A stretch of DNA of 37,327 bases from NCBI GenBank assembly GCA_002385545.1, contig DGDR01000188.1:1-37327 (forward strand), in the 5' to 3' direction. The notes under the pieces were generated by a model. The model saw only the letters and a list, made by a program, of their open reading frames with translations. It did not search any database and was not told the origin of the DNA. The stretch comes from Clostridium sp. UBA3947 (GTDB lineage: Bacteria; Bacillota; Clostridia; Clostridiales; Clostridiaceae). The position numbers and the translations under genes were made by a program. Below are positions 32,085-37,327 of the stretch, one piece after another. The number at the start of each line of letters is the position of its first letter. Positions within the stretch are counted from its first letter, which is position 1.

Positions 32085-33320
32085 ATGTTAAAAAAATCTA
32101 AAAAGGCAGTAGCCTTAGTTCTAACCGCTGCTATGGCAAGTGCTTTAGTTGCTGGTTGTGGTAAGAAGGACAATAAAGATAACAATAACTCAGGAAATGG
32201 CGACAAGCAGAAGACAAAAGTAACATTAAAGGTTTGGGGTGCGCAAGAAGAGCAAGAGATTTTAGCAGAAATGATTAAGTCATTTAAGGAAGCTAACCCA
32301 GACAAGGAATATGACATTTCTCTTGGTGTTGTAAGTGAAGCAGATGCTAAGACTAAGGTTTTAGAAGATCCATCAGCTGCAGCTGACGTTTTTGCTTTCG
32401 CTAACGACCAGATTTGGGATTTATACAATGCAGATGCTTTATATGAAATTACTAGAAACAAGGATAAGGTTATAGCTGCTAACACTGAAGGTTCAATAGA
32501 AGCAGCTACAATTGATGGAAAATTATATGCTTATCCAATGACTGCTGATAATGGTTACTTCTTATACTATGATAAGAGCGTTATAAGCGATGAAGATGCT
32601 AAGACATTAGATGGTATTTTAGCAGCAGCTGACAAGGCTGGTAAGCAAGTTGTTATGGACGTATCCAATGGTTGGTATATAGCTTCCTTCTTCTTAGGAG
32701 CAGGTTGTACATTATCAGTTAAAGATGGAAAGCAAGTTTGTGACTTCAACAATGATAAGGGTCTAAAGGCTGCAGAAGCTATAAAGGCATTTACAGCTCA
32801 TAAAGCATTCAAGACTGGTGACGACCCATACATCACTGGTGGAATGGGAGATACAATAGCAGCAGCTGTTTCCGGTACTTGGAACGCAGAAGCTATTCAA
32901 CAAAAATTAGGCGATAACTTCGCTGCAACTAAGCTTCCAACTTTCACTGCTGGTGGAGAACAGATTCAAATGGGTAGCTTTGCTGGTTACAAGCTAGTTG
33001 GTGTAAACAGCCAAACTAAGAGCCCAGTAGATGCTATGGACTTTGCTGAATGGATAACTAACGAACAAAATCAGTTATTAAGATTTCAAAAGAGAAAGAT
33101 TGGACCATCCAACATTAAGGTTGCTGAAAGTGATGAAGTTAAGAAGAATGTTGTATTAGCTGCATTAGCTGAACAAAGCAAGTTCGCTGTATCTCAGAAA
33201 GATGTACTTGGTAGCTATTGGGCACCAGCTGAAGCTTTCGGTCTAGCAATGGAATCTAAGGATTATTCAAAATCACTTCAAGAACTATTGGATGAAATGG
33301 TAGCACAAATTCAACAATAG
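32085..33320 (+). CDS. malE: Maltodextrin-binding lipoprotein MalE
   Basis: This 411-residue extracellular sugar-binding protein has a lipoprotein signal ending in ALVAGC. The mature part starts with a Lys/Asn/Asp-rich linker followed by VTLKVWGAQEEQEILAEMI, a typical MalE/CUT1 opening, and contains YAYPMTADNGYFLYYDKS and SGTWNAEAI. ATG at 32085 follows GGAGGG; the earlier ATG at 32061 has no binding site. The gene uses more AAC, TTC, GAC and GCT codons than its neighbours, a sign of very high expression. A hairpin terminator follows it, which would let binding protein exceed permease. Confidence 0.92.
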   Translation: MLKKSKKAVALVLTAAMASALVAGCGKKDNKDNNNSGNGDKQKTKVTLKVWGAQEEQEILAEMIKSFKEANPDKEYDISLGVVSEADAKTKVLEDPSAAADVFAFANDQIWDLYNADALYEITRNKDKVIAANTEGSIEAATIDGKLYAYPMTADNGYFLYYDKSVISDEDAKTLDGILAAADKAGKQVVMDVSNGWYIASFFLGAGCTLSVKDGKQVCDFNNDKGLKAAEAIKAFTAHKAFKTGDDPYITGGMGDTIAAAVSGTWNAEAIQQKLGDNFAATKLPTFTAGGEQIQMGSFAGYKLVGVNSQTKSPVDAMDFAEWITNEQNQLLRFQKRKIGPSNIKVAESDEVKKNVVLAALAEQSKFAVSQKDVLGSYWAPAEAFGLAMESKDYSKSLQELLDEMVAQIQQ

Positions 33321-33332
33321 GCCTATCTATAA

Positions 33333-33368
33333 AGAAAAACGGCTGGAAGTATTTCTAGCTGTTTTTCT
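33333..33368 (+). terminator. Intra-operon hairpin between malE and malF
   Basis: AGAAAAACGGCTGGAA at 33333-33348 pairs with TTTCTAGCTGTTTTTCT at 33352-33368 (with G-U pairs) around a short loop. The right arm holds a TTTTT run. It would stop part of the transcripts after malE. Confidence 0.82.
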
Positions 33369-33398
33369 ATAAGATTAATTATCATTATGGAGGTATAT

Positions 33399-34778
33399 AT
33401 GGAAGATATTAATGTATCTAAAGACATAACGAATGGAAGAACCCTCTTTTTTAATGCCTTAAAAAAAGGTAATCTAGTAACGAAATTAAGCTTCATTGTA
33501 ATGGGGTTAGGATGTATCTTAAGAGGACAAATAGTAAAAGGTTTGATTTTTCTTGCTATACAAGTAGGTTTTATAGCATACATATCTAACACCGGATGGT
33601 ATTATTTAAGCAATTTATCCACATTAGGAAAAAGTGCACAGTATAAAGTGTGGAATGAGGAGCTTCAGATCTATGACTATATTCAAGGCGATAACTCAAT
33701 GTTGATCTTGCTCTTTGGTGTTATTACTGTTTTTATATGTTTAGCTATGATTGTAGTATATGCAAAAAGTGTAATTGAAGGCTACAAATGTGAGTTGCTA
33801 AGAAATGCTGGAAAGAAGCCTACTACTTTCATTGAAGATGTAAAAAATTTATTTGATAAAAACTTCCATAAAACTTTATTAACTTTACCTGTTATAGGCG
33901 TTGTAGTAACTGTAATTATGCCACTTCTATTCATGATTTTGATGGCATTCACTAACTTTGATAAAACCCACCAACCACCAGGAAAGCTATTTACTTGGGT
34001 TGGACTTGAAAACTTTAGGAACTTATTTTCTAGTGATGCAAAGATATCCGGAACCTTTGGTAAAATTTTAATATGGACATTTATCTGGGCAGTTTTTGCA
34101 ACCTTTACTAACTATATATTCGGTATGATTTTAGCAATTATTATTAATAAGAAGGGCATTAAGTTCAAAGGCTTTTGGAGAACTATGTTTGTATTAACTA
34201 TTGCAGTTCCTCAATTCGTAACCTTGATGCTTATGCAAAGAATGTTCCAAGACGTGGGACCAGTTAATATAATACTTCAGAGATTAGGTTTGATTTCAGA
34301 ACCTATTCAGTTTTTAACAAATGGAACAAATGCAAGAATTTTTGTAATTTTAGTAAATATGTGGGTAGGTATTCCATATACCATGCTTATTACTTCAGGT
34401 ATCCTTATGAATATTCCTGAGGATTTATATGAGAGTGCTAAGATAGACGGTGCAGGTCCTGTAACAGCCTTTATGAAAATAACTTTACCATATATGCTGT
34501 TTGTAACCACTCCATATTTAATTACTCAGTTTGTTGGTAATATAAATAACTTTAACGTTATATATCTGTTAACTGGAGGAGGTCCAGCTACTCTAGACTA
34601 CTACCAGGCAGGGCAAACAGATTTGCTTGTTACTTGGCTGTATAAACTTACAGTTAATGAGCAGAACTATTCCCTAGGATCTACTATAGGTATAATTGTG
34701 TTCTTAATAAGTGCGGTATTCTCACTTATTGCCTACAATAGATCTGCATCTGTTCAGAAGGAGGATACTTTCCAATGA
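33399..34778 (+). CDS. malF: Maltodextrin ABC transporter permease MalF
   Basis: This 459-residue permease of the CUT1 class has about eight membrane helices. Two lie in the N-terminal ~60 residues, and a cytoplasmic stretch precedes the permease core. The EAA loop reads ESAKIDGAGPVTAFMKITLP and docks the ATPase. GNINNFNVIYLLTGGGP is typical of MalF. The start is ATG 33399; an ATG at 33387 overlaps GGAGGT and is less likely. Its stop overlaps malG as ATGA. The matching ATPase (MalK/MsmX) is not in the window, as is usual when one ATPase serves many sugar importers. Confidence 0.92.
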   Translation: MEDINVSKDITNGRTLFFNALKKGNLVTKLSFIVMGLGCILRGQIVKGLIFLAIQVGFIAYISNTGWYYLSNLSTLGKSAQYKVWNEELQIYDYIQGDNSMLILLFGVITVFICLAMIVVYAKSVIEGYKCELLRNAGKKPTTFIEDVKNLFDKNFHKTLLTLPVIGVVVTVIMPLLFMILMAFTNFDKTHQPPGKLFTWVGLENFRNLFSSDAKISGTFGKILIWTFIWAVFATFTNYIFGMILAIIINKKGIKFKGFWRTMFVLTIAVPQFVTLMLMQRMFQDVGPVNIILQRLGLISEPIQFLTNGTNARIFVILVNMWVGIPYTMLITSGILMNIPEDLYESAKIDGAGPVTAFMKITLPYMLFVTTPYLITQFVGNINNFNVIYLLTGGGPATLDYYQAGQTDLLVTWLYKLTVNEQNYSLGSTIGIIVFLISAVFSLIAYNRSASVQKEDTFQ

Positions 34779-35662
34779 TGGATAAATATAAATTCGTTTC
34801 CAATAAAAAGACTACAGGTTATGGGATGAGGACTAAGATAGCTAATGCCATAATATATGTAATTTTAACGGTATTATCTATAATTTGGCTTTTCCCATTA
34901 GTATGGTTAATTCTTCAATCATTTAGAGAAGAACCAGGCGCATATACACCTTATATTTTGCCTAAGGGCTATACCTTAAATAATTATATTAAACTATTTA
35001 CTGAAACAAAATTGTTTAACTATCCTAGATGGTTTATGAATACTTTCGTAGTAGCAATATTCAGCTGTATTGTATCTACATTACTAGTGTTAGGTACTAG
35101 CTATACCTTCAGTAGACTTAGATTTAAAGCAAGAAAACCTATGATGAATGTAGCTTTAATTTTAGGTATGTTCCCAGGCTTTATGTCAATGATAGCAGTT
35201 TATCATATATTAAAGTCATTTGGCCTACAACAATCACTAGTATCCTTAGTAATAGTATACTCTGGAGGATCTGCTTTAGGTTATTATATATCAAAGGGAT
35301 TCTTCGATACTATTCCAAAGGCTCTAGACGAAGCTGCAATTATAGATGGAGCGACTAAGAGCCAGGTATTCTGGAAGATTACCCTACCACTTTCAAAACC
35401 AATTATTACTTATACTGTATTAACATCCTTTATAGGACCATGGGTAGACTTTATATTTGTTAGCGTAATTATGAAGGATAATTACCAGAATTACACCATC
35501 GCTCTTGGATTATATCAGATGATAACAAGAGAGAATATATACAACTACTTCACACAGTTCTGCGCTGGTGCAGTAATTATTGCTATTCCAATAACAATTC
35601 TATTTATAATGATGCAGAAGTACTATGTAGAAGGTGTAACTGGAGGTTCTGTAAAGGGCTAA
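34775..35662 (+). CDS. malG: Maltodextrin ABC transporter permease MalG
   Basis: This 295-residue second channel subunit has six membrane helices, the first at IIYVILTVLSIIWLFPLVWL. The EAA loop reads EAAIIDGATKSQVFWKITLP. The C-terminus ends QKYYVEGVTGGSVKG, the classical MalG tail that contacts the ATPase. Its start overlaps the malF stop by four bases, and GGAGG precedes it within malF. The amylase gene follows 21 bases later. Confidence 0.94.
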   Translation: MMDKYKFVSNKKTTGYGMRTKIANAIIYVILTVLSIIWLFPLVWLILQSFREEPGAYTPYILPKGYTLNNYIKLFTETKLFNYPRWFMNTFVVAIFSCIVSTLLVLGTSYTFSRLRFKARKPMMNVALILGMFPGFMSMIAVYHILKSFGLQQSLVSLVIVYSGGSALGYYISKGFFDTIPKALDEAAIIDGATKSQVFWKITLPLSKPIITYTVLTSFIGPWVDFIFVSVIMKDNYQNYTIALGLYQMITRENIYNYFTQFCAGAVIIAIPITILFIMMQKYYVEGVTGGSVKG

Positions 35663-35683
35663 GTTGTATTGGAGGAATAAAAA

Positions 35684-37285
35684 ATGAGAAAAAAAGTCCT
35701 AGGAATTATACTAACTTTCACTATGCTTTTAGCCAGTGGATGTAGTAAAGAAGAAAATAAGATAAATATAATTGATGATAATTATAGAAACTATTATGAA
35801 ATCTTCGTTCGTTCTTTTTATGACTCAGATGGAGATGGAATAGGCGACATAAAAGGCATAATCAAAAAGCTAGACTATTTAAAAGACAATGATTTTAAAA
35901 CAAAAAATGACCTAGGCATAGATGGGATATGGCTTATGCCTATAATGCCATCACCCACCTATCACAAGTATGACGTTAAAGATTATTATTCTATTGACCC
36001 TCAATATGGCACCATGGAAGATTTTGAAGAATTAATAGCTAAGTGCAATGAAAGAGGAATTAAGGTAATTATTGACTTGGTTGTTAACCATAGCTCTGCG
36101 CAGCATCCTTGGTTTTTATCAGCTAAGAAAAGCTTAACTATAGAACCATGTGGACAAGAGCAATGTACTCACGAAGAGCTATGCAGAGAGCATAATAAGT
36201 ATGTTGAATACTACAACTTTGCTCAGCAGAATAAGACTGGATATCACTCAGTAGGTATGCCTTCAGGCTGGTATTATGAAGGACGCTTCTGGGATCAGAT
36301 GCCAGACTTGAACTTAGACAATCCTGAAGTTAGAGATGAAATTGAAAAGATAGGAAAGTTCTGGATAGATAAAGGCGTTGCTGGTTTTAGAATGGATGCT
36401 GTTACTTCCTTCTATACTGGTAGTAATACAAAGAGTATAGAATTCCTAAAGGACTTCACTGATAGAATGAAAGCTTATAAGAAGGACGTTTATATAGTTG
36501 GAGAAGTATGGGCAAATGGCGGTACTATATCTCAGTACTATAAGAGTGGAGCAGATAGCTTCTTTAACTTCCCATTATCAGAGTCTACAGGAAAAGTTGC
36601 TACCGCTATAAGAAAGAAGGATGGTATTGGCTTTAGTAAGGCAGTAGAACAATGGCAGAAGGAAATTAAAGGAGTTAACAAAGATGCCATTGATGCACCT
36701 TTTATATCCAATCATGACCAAGGTAGAAGTGCAGGATATTTTGGACAGAAGCTTGAACAATTAAAAATGGCTGCAAGCTTATATCAGATGATACCTGGAA
36801 ATACCTTCATATATTATGGTGAAGAAATTGGTATGATTGGTTCAGGTAAGGACGAAAATAAGAGACTACCAATGGTATGGTCTACTACCGACAAAAAGGG
36901 AATTACTGAAGCACCACCATATGCCGATTATGGTAAGACCATAGAAACAGGTGTTGCAGAGCAGGAAAAAGATGAAAAATCCTTGCTACAATTCTATAAG
37001 GATATTATAAGAATTAAAAATGAAAATCCTGAAATTCAAAGAGGAACGGTAACTTCCATAGATTTGGGTAATGACGCTGTATGCGCTTATAGCGTAGAAT
37101 ATGAAAATTCCAAGGTGTACATTATTCATAATCTATCAGATCAGCAGGTAGAGCTAGACTTAAGCGGAGAAGAATATGCTAAGCTTAAGGTTAGAGGAGA
37201 ACTATTAACCAATGACGGGAAGATTACCTTAAAGAAGGGCAAGCTAACAATGCCTTCACTATCAACAGCTGTTTTGAAGAAGTAA
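35684..37285 (+). CDS. GH13 alpha-amylase lipoprotein
   Basis: This 533-residue surface alpha-amylase has signal LLASGC with lipidated Cys20. The (beta/alpha)8 barrel carries all GH13 regions: DLVVNH, GFRMDAV with nucleophile Asp238, VGEVW with acid/base Glu274, and SNHD with the transition-state Asp345. DSDGDGIGDIKGI near residues 47-59 is a calcium-binding-type loop. A C-terminal beta domain begins near residue 455. A Cys/His-rich insert (PCGQEQCTHEELC, about residues 155-167) interrupts the region after DLVVNH and is unusual. The enzyme likely cuts starch to maltodextrins for MalEFG. ATG follows TTGGAGGA. It is last in the operon. Confidence 0.94.
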   Translation: MRKKVLGIILTFTMLLASGCSKEENKINIIDDNYRNYYEIFVRSFYDSDGDGIGDIKGIIKKLDYLKDNDFKTKNDLGIDGIWLMPIMPSPTYHKYDVKDYYSIDPQYGTMEDFEELIAKCNERGIKVIIDLVVNHSSAQHPWFLSAKKSLTIEPCGQEQCTHEELCREHNKYVEYYNFAQQNKTGYHSVGMPSGWYYEGRFWDQMPDLNLDNPEVRDEIEKIGKFWIDKGVAGFRMDAVTSFYTGSNTKSIEFLKDFTDRMKAYKKDVYIVGEVWANGGTISQYYKSGADSFFNFPLSESTGKVATAIRKKDGIGFSKAVEQWQKEIKGVNKDAIDAPFISNHDQGRSAGYFGQKLEQLKMAASLYQMIPGNTFIYYGEEIGMIGSGKDENKRLPMVWSTTDKKGITEAPPYADYGKTIETGVAEQEKDEKSLLQFYKDIIRIKNENPEIQRGTVTSIDLGNDAVCAYSVEYENSKVYIIHNLSDQQVELDLSGEEYAKLKVRGELLTNDGKITLKKGKLTMPSLSTAVLKK

Positions 37286-37327
37286 ATTTTTGAATAATTA
37301 TAAGAGCAGTGAGCCACAAAACATTAA

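Overview
The window is A+T-rich throughout, with strong AGGAGG-type ribosome binding sites, several TTG and GTG starts, AGA/AGG as the usual arginine codons, and Gram-positive style lipoproteins, BcrA-type transporters and a Clostridium-like polyamine locus. It reads as the chromosome of an anaerobic low-GC Firmicute, most likely Clostridium in the broad sense. I see no rRNA, tRNA, CRISPR array or intact insertion sequence. The first 19 bases are the Nextera transposase mosaic end, so the left edge of the contig carries library adapter.

Layout, left to right. (1) 130-7740: a GH3-type adenylating enzyme, a secreted two-domain protein joining a PTP-like phytase domain to a GxGYxYP domain, and two unlike chemoreceptors, one with six membrane segments and one soluble with a CZB zinc-binding tail. 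(2) 7963-13079: a heme oxygenase-like protein, then a polyamine locus (XRE-cupin regulator, PotA, PotB, PotC, PotD) with a promoter and a repeated operator-like motif. (3) 13325-16414: two FtsX-like permeases and a MacB/LolD-type ATPase behind a promoter that carries a perfect palindrome. (4) 19829-16459, minus strand: response regulator, BcrA-type ATPase, ABC-2 permease and histidine kinase, with a PhoB/OmpR-style direct repeat just ahead of the ATPase gene. (5) 19980-20825: a barnase-type RNase carrying a lipobox, and its barstar inhibitor. (6) 20990-24874: a four-gene ferric-siderophore ABC transporter behind a consensus promoter and a Fur box. (7) 25113-25818: a DUF2200 gene with foreign-looking codon use, and a tiny basic 54-residue protein. 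(8) 26120-30103: an orphan type VII secretion cargo cluster. It has two small WXG100-like proteins, a 427-residue helical protein with a glycine-zipper tail, an eight-segment membrane protein, and two tandem DUF5085-like proteins. (9) 30188-37285: a YfcE-type phosphodiesterase, then a maltodextrin operon (LacI-family regulator, binding protein, two permeases, lipoprotein alpha-amylase).

The best candidate for something not yet described is region 8: a probable pore-forming T7SS effector whose neighbour looks like a membrane immunity protein, with no secretion machinery in the window. The phytase-GxGYxYP fusion and the lipid-anchored barnase come next. In the maltodextrin operon the amylase would cut starch at the cell surface, MalE/F/G would import the products, and MalR would bind the two palindromes ahead of its own gene; the transporter ATPase is not encoded here.
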